Positions 35,406 through 47,258 of a DNA stretch of 64,000 bases are shown here, in pieces. The stretch lies in NCBI GenBank assembly GCA_024291935.2, contig CM044306.1:1798001-1862000 (forward strand). Direction: 5' to 3'. Below the pieces are notes generated by a model that worked only from the letters and a program-made list of their open reading frames with translations, was not told the DNA's origin and did not search any database. Origin of the DNA: Okapia johnstoni. Taxonomy: Eukaryota; Chordata; Mammalia; Artiodactyla; Giraffidae. Made by a program: the position numbers and the translations under genes. Numbering within the stretch: the first letter of the stretch is position 1; every line of letters begins with the position of its first letter.

Positions 35406-35625
35406 TTCTTGTTGGTTGGTGTTCAGTCGCTCGGTCGTGTCCGACTCTCTGCGACCCCATGGACTGCAGCACGCCAGGCTTCCCTGTCCTTCACTATCTC
35501 CCGGAGTTTGCTCAAACCCATGTCCATCGAGTCGGCGATGCCATCCAGCCATCTGATCCTCTGTCGTCCCCTTCTCCTCCCGCCCTCCATCTTTCCCAGC
35601 ATCGGGGTCTTTTCCAAAGAGGGGC
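35406..35625 (-). mobile_element. BovB LINE 3' fragment
   Basis: Reverse-strand BovB end; the frame [20 protein letters not shown] remains open across it. Confidence 0.92.
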
Positions 35626-35827
35626 AATGACTGCCTTCACCTCAGGTGGCTAAAGTGTTGGCGCTTCCGCGTCAGTTTAATTCCTTTCTCAGTGAGTAAG
35701 TGTTACTGTCCGTGAGTACACGCTCACACTGGATGATGAATACCCATGGCATCAGGCAGCGTTTTTCCATCTGGCATTCATTTTAAATGCATCTGACAAT
35801 GCTTACGTTTTGTAAAGTGCACACGGC

Positions 35828-35960
35828 AGAAGCTCCCACTTTTATTTTTTGGCTGCCTGGTATGCCTTTCGGGATCTTAGTTCCCTGACCAGGGATTGGG
35901 CCTGGGCCCTCCGCAGCAAAAGTGCTGAGTCCTAACTGCTGACCACCAGGGAATTCCTGG
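35828..35960 (-). repeat. CHR-type SINE, short subtype
   Basis: ttttttggctgcctggtatg, cctgaccagggattgggcct, ccaccagggaattcc on the reverse strand. Confidence 0.75.
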
Positions 35961-36243
35961 CAAAGCTTTCAAAATGGCTGTATTGTGGTTAAACTTTCAT
36001 GCCATAAAATTCATTCATTTTAGGTGTACGATTCCAAGATTTTTAGTAAATTAGCAGAGCTGCAAGAGCATCACCACAATTCAAATTAGGAACATTTCCA
36101 CCCCCCTCAAAGAGATACCCACTCCTTTCCCACCTCAGCTCCCAGGAAAACACCAGCCTGCTGTCTGTTTTTGTAGATTTAGGCAAAGCACTTTAATAGG
36201 CCGCGCATTCAAAATTAGTGGCACATTTGATAACATTTCTTAC

Positions 36244-36363
36244 CTCTTGCAAAAAAGCTATAAATCCACTCAAGGTTGCTGAGGGAGCTAAAGCCATGCA
36301 AGCTATCAGGACATGGACGTCTGACTCATATAGCATAATGACGCCAAATGCGATGACTGTGAT
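36244..36363 (-). CDS. ABCA6: ABCA6 coding exon 25 (TM11)
   Basis: 120 bp, 40 codons, acceptor ccttgcag, donor GTAAGA. ITVIAFGVIMLYESDVHVLI then ACMALAPSATLSGFIAFLQE. Phase and hydrophobicity fit, but this is the least conserved ABCA6 exon here. Confidence 0.88.
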
Positions 36364-36699
36364 CTGCAAGGCAAGGGGAAACGTATTAGCGCCATACATA
36401 CTCAGTCCACTGATATTTGAGGAAATACTTAAGATGCAGGTGTTCTGATCAAACAGATGGGAATTTTCCCTTGTGTGGACACACTCCTTTCAAGGGGAGA
36501 AGGGAAGGGAGGAGATTTTGTTATGAGAAAATGTGTGACCTTCAGCTCCCAACAGAAAATTCTTAGAGGGGAAATCTGGAGGCGAGATGAGAGCTGAATT
36601 GTTCAAACAGACTCACTGAGGCCTCAGTTTTATCCCGAGTCTGTCACGAATTCTTGTGTGACTTTAAATAGGTTACTTGACTAGCAGATACAAATTATA

Positions 36700-36870
36700 C
36701 GTACAGGACGGGTAAACAAGGTCCTACTATAGAGCACAGGGAACTACATTCCATATCCTGTGATAAACCATAATGGAAAAGAATGTATATACGTAACAGT
36801 CACTTTGCTGAACAGCAGAAATTAAACTCAACATTGCGAATGAACTACACCTCATAAAAAAATTAAAAAA
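36700..36870 (+). mobile_element. L1 3' end
   Basis: ggtcctactatagagcacag then atatcctgtgataaaccata. Confidence 0.82.
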
Positions 36871-37479
36871 AAAATTATAAAGGATTAAAGCATCAAAGAA
36901 AAAAAAATCCAAAAACAGAATACTTAATTTTTTCCCTCCATAAAATGAGGAGAATTAGACTAGATAATCTTGATTCTTTTTCAAATCTGACATTTCAGTA
37001 TTCCATGAATATGTGGCTACTTTTCAGTGGTATAAAAACTGAAACTGACAAATGCAAAGGGAAAGGGAAATAATCAGAAAGCACATAAACAAGTATGGCG
37101 CTGTGACACTGGGGCGCATTTTTATATCGTGAACAAAGAGAGTTTTAGTTTGCAAAAGTCACTTTGTTTTTGTAATGCTGCTTTGTCTTATTTTAATCCA
37201 TAATTAATTTAAAATTAATTGTCAATAAAGGGAAAAAAAGATCTCCAATCATCTGTAGATATATTTCGATTTGAAAACTGTAGTTTTTCGGTGTCAAAAG
37301 TTCAGTTCTCTGCTGTGGTTCTTTATTTGCTAAAGCTTGCTTATTCACATGATAGTGAGAAGGTCTCAGTCATCACATTAATCCACAAACCTAACAGAAA
37401 AGGCCTTGGTGTTATCATGACTCTCCTTAGAAACAATAAAGCCAAATTTCCTTGTTTGTTTGTCTATTCACCTGCCGCT

Positions 37480-38350
37480 GAGGAATTCTGCAGGAGGAAT
37501 TTCACAATAAGACGGCGCAGACTCAATTCTGCTTCTACCAGGCGCTGGAGGGGGGCTGCCCTCACCAGCCCTTCATCCCTTCCTAAGTACAGAATTGGGC
37601 GAGGGGCGCGGGGAGACGGGTCGGGGATGGTCTCTGCTCTCTAAGTGGGGAGCCACGGAAGCTCCGCTCTGGCGCAGTCTGACGTTTTGAGTTCTGGAAG
37701 CGCTGTCCTATGCTGTTGGAGTTGACACACTTTGAAATCTGCTGAGAAAATTCTCTCCCATTTTTCCCAACCGAAAGCATGACTGCAGAGGCTACATCCG
37801 TGAGAAAAGCCCCTCCCCTGCCCCGCTCCTGCAGCGACAGCTGAGGGGAAGGTGAGCCTCTGCCGGAGATGCTGAGTGAGCCGTCATCTGAGAGGCTGGC
37901 AGATCTGTGCGGACAGGATGAGTGGTGAGCGCCTGGTGACCCAGCGGGTGCCTCCCCCCTCGACACGCTGAGCAGGCACTCGTCTAGAAGTGCATTTACT
38001 AAATCTCGACCTGGAGTGGTTTCTGCTCGATGAGAGCCAACAGAGCGAGTGGGCAAAGACAGAAAGAAAAAGGCGGCACGACTCCAGGCTGCTGATGATG
38101 CAGGACTGAAGACCGCTAAGCTCCAAGAGCGTCTCCGAGGTCACTGACACCAGGATAGTTGAGTCCTCACTCACTCCGACAGGAACAGACCCGTCAAAGG
38201 TTATTGGCCAGTAACCCTGACGCCGCTTGAACACCAGCTCCTACTCCAAGAATGGAGAGCTGTGTATGCAAGACAGACATTCAAGCAGCAGCTGAGGATT
38301 CCAGCTAAAAGGCACCTGAAATGCTGAGATGAGGCCCCCCCCAGAGTTTT
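37480..38350. other. GC-rich intronic block with overlapping open frames, unidentified
   Basis: In ABCA6 intron 24, with no repeat that I recognise. Two minus-strand frames overlap: 38234-37884 (116 codons) and 38056-37583 (157 codons, Ser/Arg-rich). CpG density is higher than in the flanks. It could be a decayed retrocopy, an LTR remnant or an enhancer; I cannot decide. Confidence 0.3.
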
Positions 38351-38385
38351 GATAAACACTTCCATCCAAGTTTTCGGTGATCTTA

Positions 38386-38608
38386 CGTGCTCAGTCGCTC
38401 AGTCATGTCCAACTCTTCTGCGACCCCAGGGGCTTCCCAGGTGGCACTACTAGAGGACCCACCTGCCAGTGCAGATGTAAGAGAGACAGGAAGAAGGAAA
38501 TGGCAGCCCAGTCCAGGGTTCCTGCCCAGAGAATCCCATGGACAGAGGAGCCTGGCGGGCTACAGTCCATGGGGTCGCAAAGAGTCGGATACGATGGAGC
38601 GACTTAGC
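38386..38608 (+). repeat. Bov-tA inserted in the head of an inverted Bov-tA fragment
   Basis: 38386-38430 reads as a reverse Bov-tA end (gctcagtcgctcagtcatgt) and then switches to a plus-strand copy (ggcttcccaggtggcactac to atggagcgactt). Confidence 0.75.
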
Positions 38609-38819
38609 AGGCGTAGGACACGAATCTTCTCTGTAAATTTGAGTCAAGGTCGTACACGAATTCTGCAGGAACATCACTGACCCCATAACATGTTACACCT
38701 GCTCCCCTTTCTAGGCTGTGATTTTAAGGTATTAATTGTCCCCATTGCTCAAGGGAAACGTGATTATGTTTAACGTTACATTGAAAGTTGAAAAAAGAGC
38801 TGTTTGTGTAAGTACTTAC

Positions 38820-38933
38820 CACACAGAAGCAACATGACCAAAGGCCACTATTTTTTCTCCTCTTACGAAAAATAAAGGCTATCACGTATGTCAGGAAGAC
38901 AAGTGAAGCCGCATAACCAAGCGTCATGACAAC
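38820..38933 (-). CDS. ABCA6: ABCA6 coding exon 24 (TM10)
   Basis: 114 bp, 38 codons, acceptor catcctcag, donor GTAAGT. VVMTLGYAASLVFLTYVIAF then IFRKRRKNSGLWSCCFCV. Confidence 0.95.
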
Positions 38934-39156
38934 CTGAGGATGATACAAAGATACCAAAGTCAAAAAATGAGATAGTGACTGAGGGATTGGTTACAAGAGT
39001 CTCTTATGCTTCTCGTTACACATGCACTCGGCACGGTTTCTGTTCAAGTGTGTGACAAACTGAAAATGGAAACTTCATGATTATATGGAACTGTATCAGT
39101 ATGAAAGTTTACTATGAATTGCTGTGTAAGATACTGTCTATGCCATCGTTACTTAC

Positions 39157-39330
39157 CAAAGCAAACATAACTCGACTTGTGAGATAAACGTGCACCATGT
39201 TTGCGAGGTAGAAGATCAAATACATGGCAAGGAGAATGAGATTGTAGAGGCTGACGTCCACCAGCGCCTGCCCACACCAGTACGCAGAGGGGAAGAGGCC
39301 CGAGATCCACAGCTGGGACTTGGTTCTCTT
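39157..39330 (-). CDS. ABCA6: ABCA6 coding exon 23 (coupling region, TM9)
   Basis: 174 bp, 58 codons, acceptor ttccatcag, donor GTAAGT. KRTKSQLWISGLFPSAYWCG then QALVDVSLYNLILLAMYLIF. SQLWISGL and YWCGQALVDVS are hallmark motifs of the subfamily. Confidence 0.95.
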
Positions 39331-39499
39331 CTGATGGAAAACCACAGCAGATACACAGATGCAGTTGGAATTCAAATCCCCAACAAACACACCTGGTGAT
39401 TGTCAAAGGTAAATATAATCTAATAGTCTAATAAACTTTAAAAAAAAATTTAAGTGTCTTGAAGTGGACCATTTTTTGAAGAGTTTATTGAATTTGTCA

Positions 39500-39637
39500 C
39501 AATCCTGCTTCTGTTTTATGTTTTGTTTTCTTGGCTATCAGGCACACGGGATCTTAGCTTCCTGACCAGGTATCGAACCTGCAGCCCATGCATTGGAAGG
39601 CGAAGTCTTAACATGTGGACCACCAGGGAAGTCCCTA
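39500..39637 (-). repeat. CHR-type SINE, short subtype
   Basis: gatcttagcttcctgaccag then gtggaccaccagggaagtcc. Confidence 0.75.
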
Positions 39638-39681
39638 AAATTTTTAAAAATCTAATATTTTAAAATTTTAATGTTTTAATC

Positions 39682-39992
39682 TGCTTCCCTGATAACTCAG
39701 TTGGTAAAGAATCCACTTGCAATGCAGGAGACCCCGGTTCAATTCCTGGGTTGGGAAGATCCCCGGGAGAATGGATAGGCTACCCACTCCAGTATTCCTG
39801 GGCTTCCCTTGTGGCTCAGCAGGTAAAGAATCCACCTGCAATGCGGGAGACCTGGGTTTGATCCCTGGGTTGGGAAGATTCCCTGGAGAAGGGAAAGGCT
39901 ACCCACTCCAGTATTCTGGCCTGGAGAATCCCATGGACTGTATAATCCATGGGGTCACAAAGAGTTGGACACGACTGAGCGACTTTCACTTT
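39682..39992 (+). repeat. Two tandem Bov-tA SINEs, the first truncated
   Basis: First copy 39682-39800 stops after cactccagtattcc, where a second full copy begins (tgggcttcccttgtggctca) and runs to gactgagcgactttcac. Confidence 0.88.
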
Positions 39993-40679
39993 TTCAATAT
40001 CTTAATTATGTGTACACTGCTTTCAGGAAGCCAATGACAAAAGAGCCAGTTGCATCAAGGTGGACGTTTAAACATGAATACTGTTCTATCTGGCAGGTTT
40101 GAAGAACAAATAGAACAGTAGGCCTCCTAATGATCAAAGCCTGAATCAATCTCCTTCAAAAGAAATGTTATTTTTTCACCCGAAGGACAGTAAATTCTCC
40201 ATTATCTAAATATACTCCTGGATAATGACTGACTCAGATGGTAAGAGATGACTTATTTAAATCTGATAGGACTGTCTTGCCTTGATAATGGACGTGACCC
40301 AACACAAATACAACCAAAAAACTGTATTCTGCACAATGGCAAGTGGATTCAAGTCTTAACTGTGGTCCTCGATTTCAATATCAATGATTTCTTCCCTGTG
40401 GTTAGGAAATAATGTGGTTGAGAGTTTTATCACATTCCCCCTTGAAGGTCTGGATTAATTTGAGTCCCTGCCAGACTGTTGCACGTTTCCTATCGTTGTG
40501 AAGTAACACGGACTTTGCGATTTTAGAAGCGGCTTTTCTGACTCGATAGGAATAATATTTAACTGCATTACCCGATTTAAACACGTTACAGCGCTTTTTC
40601 CTGTGAGAAAACACACGGCATTTAACACATAATGACTGAGGCCCCGGGCTTTGTTTTCTGTCCTCCTCCCTTTTCTTAC

Positions 40680-40787
40680 TTTGTAATCGCTGGCACTGTT
40701 CATGGCGATGTACGGAGACAGGCTGCACGTGACAAAGAACAAGAAGAATGAGCCTTCGGGCAGCCCCGTCCGGAGCAACGTGTAGCC
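40680..40787 (-). CDS. ABCA6: ABCA6 coding exon 22 (TM8)
   Basis: 108 bp, 36 codons, acceptor cgtttgcag, donor GTAAGA. TGLPEGSFFLFFVTCSLSPY then IAMNSASDYK. Confidence 0.93.
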
Positions 40788-41734
40788 CTGCAAACGGAAG
40801 GCGCGCTTGGTGGGGCAGACTGGAGCGGAAGCACGGTGTCACACCCAGAAAACCTGGATATAACGTCATAAATCGATGCCACCTCAACAAAACAATTCAT
40901 TCACGATATCCGTATAGTAAAGTGCTCAAGACCAGTGAGCATTTGTGAAAAATGAAAGAAATACTGCTCATCACAAAAGCATGTGCTTCTGGAAGTACTG
41001 AAAACTCAAACACGCCCATCTAGTTCATCAACCTCCACCCACGGAGGTGCGGGGGAGAGGTTCCTGATCATTTAACATGAAGCTTCAACTCCAAGGGGAA
41101 AAAGAGAAGTGAACGATGACGCAGAACAATTTCAGGGTGTGTATCGGAAAGAAGCGAAAGCAGAGGCCTGCCCGCGCTGGGTCACAGCAGGGCTGTTCAC
41201 ACAAGCCAAGGGACAGGAGCAGCCACACGTCCTCAGACAGACAGATGGGTGTGCATGGGCAGAATCATTCACCCTTACAGGAGGAAGTCCCGTCACATGC
41301 CGCAGCGCGCGTGAACGGAGGGGGTGTCAGGGAAACGGGAGGTTTCAAGAGGGAGGGGTCTACGTATGCCGATGGCTGGTTCACGTTGACACCAACACAA
41401 TACCGTAAAGCAATTATCTTTCAATCAAAAATAAAGAAATTTTAAGACATGACTACATGGTAAGTTTTTGTGTTATGGGGCTTTTTTTTTCAAACCACAA
41501 TACAAAAAATAATAATTAAAGAACTATGAGAGAAGTAGATAATTCAGACCTGAGCACCCTTCTTCCTCAGCAAACCTAGTGATGAAGAGGTAAAGATACT
41601 GGTAGCTCAGTGGGAGCTTCTGAAGCACAGACTTGAAAGGAAAACTCGCTGCAGTAAGCCCACCATCAAAGAGAGAAACCTGAACTCACTTCCCCCAAAT
41701 CGGTGTCTGCGCCTGGCCTTATGCTCGGGGCAGG

Positions 41735-41950
41735 GCTTCCCAGGTGATGCTAGTGCTAAAGAACCTGCCTGCCAATGAATGACATGTAGAGAGATGTGAG
41801 TTCAATCCCTGGGTCGGGAAGATCCCCTGGAGGAGGGCATGGCAGCCCACTCCAGTCTTCTTGCCTGGAGAGTCCCATGGACAGAGGAGCCTGGTGGGCT
41901 ACAGTTCACAGGTTCGCAAAGAGTTGGACACGACTGAGCGACTCAGTGCA
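41735..41950 (+). repeat. Bov-tA SINE
   Basis: gggcttcccaggtgatgcta to acacgactgagcgactc. Confidence 0.92.
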
Positions 41951-42974
41951 CGCAGGTACAGGGCTGCCTCCGGGATTAACTACAGGAGGCCCGTGCAGTA
42001 GCCTGTCTCAAAGCCATTCTCAAACTTTCCTTCAGGCTTTGGAAGCGACATCTACAAATTCTAATGCTGCACCAGATGGGAGAATGCTGCACTGTCCTTC
42101 TGAGAATGGCTGAAAGGAGAAAGGTATGCACCTCCGGGGATGTCTAAGAGAATAACTGTGGGGCCTCCGTCCATTTTGATCCTGAACAAACAAGCAATAA
42201 GATGAGGAAACTCAACGACCAAGAGGGGCTGCATCCCCTTCGGTCTGCCCAGTGGGCCCCCTGTCTGCAGAGTCCCTTCAGACCCCCTTGTCCGGCCACC
42301 ACCCCACTCTCACGGCCAGTGGCGGCTTCAGATGGGCAGTCCGCTCCATCTGCCCCCGTGGGCATGCCCAGCACCACTAAGGCAATGAAGGCCCAGGCTG
42401 AGCTCAGCCCCTCTGTCACAGATTGGGCTTCCTGGTTCTGATGGCTCTATTTCCAATCGTGTTGCTTGCTCTCCCAACCTCCTGGTTTGGAACAGTCAGG
42501 GTCTGCTTCGGGAGATCCCTCTAGGGTGCCAGCTGGGGTCTAATCAGAAAGTCTTCACCACCTTCAGTACTTAAAACAGAGAAAAGTCAATCACGCAAGG
42601 GTTACGTGTGTGGGAAGAATGGAGGAACCAAGGGTAATGAAGCCGGTGTCCTCTCTGGGTTAGAAGGCAAAGGGGAGGTGATGTGATCGGGGCCCACGGT
42701 GTGCGACCTTCAGCCCTCCTGGCTCCGATCCCTGCTTCCTGCTGTCTAAATCCAGTCTAGAGCCAGCTGACAAAGAACCCTGAAAACGTGGCTCTGGGTA
42801 TCAGACACCCTTGCGATGCAGAGCAATGATGGGTTAGTAAAGGGACAGATCCGAAGGAAGATGGCCCAAGAGCCGGCGGATTCTCCTTCATTTCAGTCAG
42901 TCCAGTACCTGGGAGTCAGTGAAGGGTCCACCACCGAATGATCCTGGCTTTACAAGATTCTAAAGCTGGTTACC

Positions 42975-43088
42975 AGGGCTCCCAACTTCCAACCCGCTGT
43001 ACACACACACACACACACACACACATCCAACTTCCAACCTGCTGTACACACACACACACACACACATACCTCCAACTTCCAACCCGCT

Positions 43089-43150
<62 letters not shown>
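42975..43150. repeat. Compound (AC)n minisatellite
   Basis: Three units of ccaacttccaacccgctgta, each followed by an (AC)n run of about 11, 10 and 27 repeats. The pattern suggests expansion by duplication of a unit plus dinucleotide slippage. Confidence 0.93.
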
Positions 43151-43152
<2 letters not shown>

Positions 43153-43405
43153 TCACTCTGTCTCCAATACACTTCTGCAGTCAAGCTTATATTTTTTCAG
43201 AAGATTCCCTAGGAGACTATGACAGAATACTGAAAAATATTCCCGCATACAAATCCTTTAGTAATAACTTAGGAAAAGTCATATGTTGCTAAGTATAGGC
43301 TGATTGAAAAGTTAAGACAAAATAGTTTTTAGGACTGATGATCCAGAAGACCCATAGCACTTACTCAACAGTGGAAGAAGGTAAACGAGCAAATCCATTG
43401 CTTAC

Positions 43406-43543
43406 TGAAGGGTGTAAGCTTCTCTCGGTCCGAATACGCTGTGTTTGATTAAACATCCGAAGAAGCCCGTTGCTGACGACGTTCATAAGGACAGGAAAAC
43501 AGTGCAGCCTCTTGGTGCTGCACACGACTGAAAAACGATAGTC
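43406..43543 (-). CDS. ABCA6: ABCA6 coding exon 21 (extracellular loop 2)
   Basis: 138 bp, 46 codons, acceptor tatcggaag, donor [26 protein letters not shown] then [23 protein letters not shown] is a sequon, and two Cys are conserved in the subfamily. Confidence 0.94.
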
Positions 43544-44029
43544 CTTCCGATAAAACAAAGACAAATAACATAGCATAAATTCTACGCCATTGAAGAGGAA
43601 AGAAACCAGTTTTGTACATAAGAGCTTAGCAATGATGCACCTAGCTGTGTGACCTTCTCTGAGTGAACTGGCCTTTCTGAGCGTCACCTTCCTCTTTTGT
43701 TGGGGGGGACAGTGAATGGGCTGTGATATGGCTTTAAATGAGATCATGTACATTAGGTTCTGGTGGAGTGGATAGCACAGCTGACAATATGCGTTTTATT
43801 AGCATTACTGATTTGAAATCATTCATCCTCATTTTGCTTACGAGGAAGTTTTATTGACCAGGATTTAACAGTGGCCCTGAGAAGGGGACACGAAGCTTAC
43901 GGAGAGCAAGCAAAGGAACCCTGATCTTCTGGGTAGGAGGTAAGCACGGATTACACCGCCAATGAAGCATGTCCACACTTTCTGAGACCATCTTTCTGTT
44001 CTTCATGTTTATAAGGATGTTCACACAGG

Positions 44030-44308
44030 CTTCTCTGGCGGCTCAGTGGATTCTTTAGAATCCGCCTGCCCCTGCAGGAGACAGGTTCGATCTCTGGTCC
44101 GGGAAGACCCCACGTTCCACGGAACAACTAAGCCCGCTACTCGCGCCTGTGCTCTGGAGCCGGGGAGCCGCAGCTACTGAGCCCACGTGCCTAGAGCCTG
44201 TGGTCCCAGCAAGAGAAGCCGAGTCTGGAGAGGAGCCCCACCCGCTGCACCCAGAGAAAAGCCTGCGCGCAGCAGCTTGGACCAGCACAGCCAAAGACAC
44301 ACAACATT
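44030..44308 (+). repeat. CHR-type SINE
   Basis: aggcttctctggcggctcag to cagccaaagacacacaac, including gttcgatctctggtccggga. Confidence 0.85.
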
Positions 44309-45079
44309 TTTAAAACTGTTCATGCACTGTTCAATATCACCCATCGTTCACACAGTAAATACCTGAGATAGGTAACAAACAAAGCAACTGACAAGCAACG
44401 GAGTTCCCTAGAGGTGGCACAAAGATTACATATTTTACCAAGTGCCTACCGTAGGTAGATTCAGTGATACATCTTCAATGCCTTTTGCTTTGTTTTTATT
44501 TCCCTTGTAGTAAGAAAGAAACAGGTAGCTTCATTTAATCTGGCCCCAGCTTTCCACTGGGATGCAAACTCAGAGTTTTACTTAAGATTGGGATGTATTT
44601 TCAAGTCTTATTCCTGTGAAAGGATCTCTATTTCTTGCACTCTTTCACCCAAATTGAAACATATTATATAATAAACTGAGAGCACTTTCCTCCCATAGAT
44701 TTCATGTGATTATTATAGTATTTAATGTATTTTCTCAATATATAAAAATATCACTTGGGTAGTTCACCATTAAATGGGATTTCTTAAATTCATAATTATA
44801 GGGGTTGGTACTTAAAAGGTCTAATATTTTATTGAGTCTGAATAATGCAATGACATTAGGTACCTTCAAATGTAAAAAATCTTCTAATTCAAAACTTAAG
44901 ATAAAAATGTTTTACCACTTATTTAAACATCACAGTTTATTCAATGACAACCCCACGTGTTTTTGAGTTGTCACTGTATACTAGCTGGGTTGAGTTTTCA
45001 CAGGGTTTAGATCAGCTAAAATGTAGCACTTTAATTTTTTTTCATAAAAGCAAACACGAGAGGCAAGCAGCAAGCACAC

Positions 45080-45213
45080 CTTTCGTTTCCCGGAGACGAT
45101 GATGGCCCCATTGTAAGAGGGATCTTCGGTGCCATTTCTACTTTCAAAGTCATCTACCTCCAAAAGTATGTTTTGATGCTTCAGTGACTGTATAAAATCT
45201 TCAATATTTGATT
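45080..45213 (-). CDS. ABCA6: ABCA6 coding exon 20 (extracellular loop 2)
   Basis: 134 bp, acceptor catgctag, donor GTGTGC. ESNIEDFIQSLKHQNILLEV then DDFESRNGTEDPSYNGAIIV. NGT is a glycosylation sequon. Confidence 0.94.
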
Positions 45214-45897
45214 CTAGCATGAAATCCAGAACAGAAGGCCATAGAAAGCAAGAACACGTGTGACCATTTTTAAAAGTAAACCACATACACAAAGTTAAGA
45301 TTTATAGAATACCATGAAAGGCATGTCTCCTTGGGCATCAAAAGAATAATAATACTGGCCCATAAAGGGAAGTCATTCTACCATTTTCTGTTATCAAATC
45401 TTATGCTTTACCACCGAGCCACCGAAGAAGCCTGAAACAAGCAGTTAGGCAAGACCAACTGCCCATCATTTAGGGTAACAAGATCATGGGTTCTAAACGG
45501 TCTTAAAGAATCTTCCTAGATTTTGTTGGAGGGGCATAGGGTATAAACATGCCATCTTCACGTTGTCAGTTGGCGTGTATAGTGCTTATGGTGTGGGTTA
45601 GGCTGCTGTAACACAGAGACCTGAAGACAGAGTGGTTCTGTGAGTACAGAAACCCGTCTCCATCTCACAGAAGAGCTGAGCATCGCCAGGCGGATGGACT
45701 GACAGGCCGATGAGTCACACAGTGACGCAGGCGCCTCCTCGCCGTCCCAGCGGCTCCCAAGTCACACAGACACACATCGCTCCTCGCAAGTGAGGTTTAA
45801 ATGCACATCTGATTCTCTTAATTTGCTTCCCCCTACCTTTGCTGTTTAACAATAAAAATCACTTATTTCTGGATTTAAATTTTGCTTTTCTGTTTAC

Positions 45898-46064
45898 CTG
45901 TGTTATTGATGATCAATAAGCTGGTTCGGGGGTCTTGGGGAAGTTGTCCCGGAGAGAGGAAATACAACTCAGGTTTAAATTCCCAATCAGTGTTTTCTTT
46001 CAACACAGCATAGAATATGCTTTCCACAATCAAAGGGAACATTGCAATTCCAAACACAAACAGT
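45898..46064 (-). CDS. ABCA6: ABCA6 coding exon 19 (TM7)
   Basis: 167 bp, acceptor tattgatag, donor GTAAAC. LFVFGIAMFPLIVESIFYAV is the first membrane segment of the second half. ELYFLSPGQLPQDPRTSLL and the sequon NNT follow outside. Confidence 0.94.
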
Positions 46065-46199
46065 CTATCAATAAAGAAATGAACCATATGAATGCCCCTG
46101 TGACAGAACAGTGTTATTTATTCATCCAGACATTTCACAAATATTTGTTGAGTGCCATCTATAACTGGTGCTACAGTTTTGCAAGTCACACCTTCACAT

Positions 46200-46425
46200 G
46201 CCATGTGTGGGCACATGCTCAGTCCTAAGTCGTGTCTGACTCTCTGCGGCCCCTTGGACGGCAGCCCCCAGGCTCCTCTGTCCATGGGGCTCTCCAGGCA
46301 AGTACACTGGAGTGGGCTGCCATGCCTTCCCCCAGGGGATCGTCCAGACCCAGGGACTGAACCCGCGTCTCTTGCATTGGCAGGCGGGTTCTTAACCGCT
46401 GAGCCCCCAGGGAAGCCTGGCATTG
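46200..46425 (-). repeat. Bov-tA SINE
   Basis: Reverse copy, gctcagtcctaagtcgtgtc to cccccagggaagcc. Confidence 0.92.
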
Positions 46426-46639
46426 TGATATAAACACAGGCTCTCAAATTAAACAGGTGAAAATTAAACAGATGTGTGGAGAAGGCTGGTCAAGCCTAAC
46501 GTCAGGGGTCCCACGGTTGGTACAATCGAGCACTACGTTTATTCCTCTTCCGGCAGGAATGCTGCCGGCAGGTATCGCGTTCTAGGTTCTTTGCTTGCTT
46601 GTCTGCTTTTGTCTTTTTTAGATCCACAGTAACAATTTT

Positions 46640-47020
46640 TGTTCTTTTTAAAATTTTTTCCGATATAGGTCAGTAGAAGGAGTGTCCCTGTGCTGGGCAG
46701 CAGGCCCTTCTCAGGTACCGACTTCTGATGTAGCAGTGTGTCTCTTCATCCCAAGCTCCAACTTACCTGCCACCCCCAACCTTGCTCCTTTGCTAATTCT
46801 AAGCTTGGTTCCTACTTCTGTGACTCTGCGTCTGTTTTGTAAATAAGTTCATTTGTACCTTTTTAGAAGATCCCGCAAATAAACAATATGGTATATTCGT
46901 CTTTCACTTTCTTCCCTCACTACGACAATCCCTAGGTTCATCTGCTGCTATAAACGACATTATTTAGTTTTTTATGGCTGAGTAGTATTTCATCGTATTC
47001 TAGTTTCAGATTCACTCTGG
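46640..47020 (-). mobile_element. L1 3' end
   Basis: atggctgagtagtatttcat and aaataagttcatttgtacc on the reverse strand. It ends about 55 bp from ABCA6 exon 18. Confidence 0.75.
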
Positions 47021-47074
47021 TTTAACCCTCTCTCAACACTCACTGTCTAAGAAATCGCGCGCCCTGATACTCAC

Positions 47075-47258
47075 AGGGTCAGAAGCCCTTTCTTTCCTCA
47101 TCTTAACTGTAAGAAACGGAGCTGTGCCATCGCCCAGAACTGCAGCCTCCAGAGGCCCATGACATTCACAGCCTTCTGCATCTCCAGGAGAGAAGGGCAA
47201 GGTGGATCCATTTCATGTAGCCATCCCGTGTCCCTGCTCATCTCTGCTTGTTCAAAAT
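47075..47258 (-). pseudogene. ABCA6: ABCA6 coding exon 18 with in-frame stop
   Basis: 184 bp, acceptor gtgtgtag, donor GTGAGT. Reads DFEQAEMSRDTGWLHEMDPP, then MGLWRLQFWAMAQLRFLQLR, then TGA (47098-47100), then GKKGLLT to the splice site. The alignment continues without a gap on both sides, and the stop sits where ABCA6 has Arg (KLKRQTK). CGA to TGA at a CpG would explain it. Confidence 0.88.

Noticed and set aside
35013..35627. 204-codon minus-strand frame
   Set aside because: Half is BovB sequence in another frame; the rest is GC-rich intron with no recognisable protein.
42975..43150. CRISPR-like look of three spaced 20-mers
   Set aside because: The spacers are AC runs, there are only three units and the genome is mammalian.
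42950..43222. Frames rich in THTHTH or CVCVCV
   Set aside because: Translations of the (AC)n repeat.
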